From Sedimentisphaerales bacterium (GTDB lineage Bacteria; Planctomycetota; Phycisphaerae; Sedimentisphaerales; SM23-30), in contig JAFGDI010000268.1 in the NCBI GenBank assembly GCA_016932145.1, positions 1 to 5,468 on the forward strand: a stretch of 5,468 bases of DNA. Reading direction: 5' to 3'. Under the pieces are notes generated by a model. It made no database searches. It was not told the origin of the DNA and saw only the letters and a program-made list of their open reading frames with translations. Within the stretch, counting starts at the first letter, position 1; each line of letters starts with the position of its first letter. Positions 5,467-5,468 of the stretch are shown here, one piece after another. The position numbers and the translations under genes were made by a program.

Positions 5467-5468
5467 CT

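Noticed and set aside
1..5468. CRISPR array, tRNA, rRNA, insertion sequence or defence genes
   Set aside because: Read on both strands, I saw no spaced direct repeats, RNA gene signatures, transposase motifs or terminal inverted repeats.

Overview
The window is a compact, one-directional gene cluster on the minus strand of a diderm (outer-membrane-bearing) bacterium. Read in transcription order, from the right edge to the left, it holds a BamD-like outer-membrane assembly lipoprotein with TPR-type repeats, an LptE-like lipopolysaccharide-assembly lipoprotein, the membrane AAA+ zinc protease FtsH, an HD-GYP domain protein (putative cyclic-di-GMP phosphodiesterase), and the first part of an ExbD/TolR proton-channel subunit cut by the left edge. 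The two lipoproteins and the ExbD/TolR gene point to an outer membrane. The BamD-like protein diverges from the proteobacterial form, starts are mixed (ATG/GTG), Shine-Dalgarno signals are uneven and base composition leans to A+T. Together these suggest a planctomycete-type bacterium (PVC superphylum, perhaps Phycisphaerae), but this is recognition from memory of similar proteins, not proof.

Layout. 5270-5468 is a non-coding leader. It carries the best promoter in the window (TTGAAA, 17-base spacer, TATAAT; minus strand, 5466-5438), a palindrome over its -10 box, and a hairpin early in the predicted transcript. The BamD-like gene follows (5269-4343), then a gap of about 114 bases with a weak second promoter candidate, lptE (4228-3710), a 77-base gap with a long inverted repeat beginning at the lptE stop, ftsH (3632-1590), the HD-GYP gene (1568-339, with a corrected GTG start), a 64-base gap with a compact inverted repeat, and exbD (274 to beyond base 1). 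I saw no convincing intrinsic terminator between the genes, so one operon is the simplest reading.

How the genes may work together. BamD-like and LptE-like proteins serve insertion of outer-membrane proteins and lipopolysaccharide. FtsH is the membrane quality-control protease and, in E. coli, sets lipopolysaccharide synthesis by degrading LpxC. ExbD/TolR proteins couple the proton gradient to the outer membrane. The HD-GYP protein would add a second-messenger enzyme. The cluster therefore reads as an envelope-biogenesis and homeostasis operon. I do not see a defence system, mobile element, CRISPR array, tRNA or rRNA. The points most worth following are the HD-GYP gene inside this operon with an altered HDIGK motif, the Cys-Asp lipobox of the LptE-like protein, and the structured intergenic elements.
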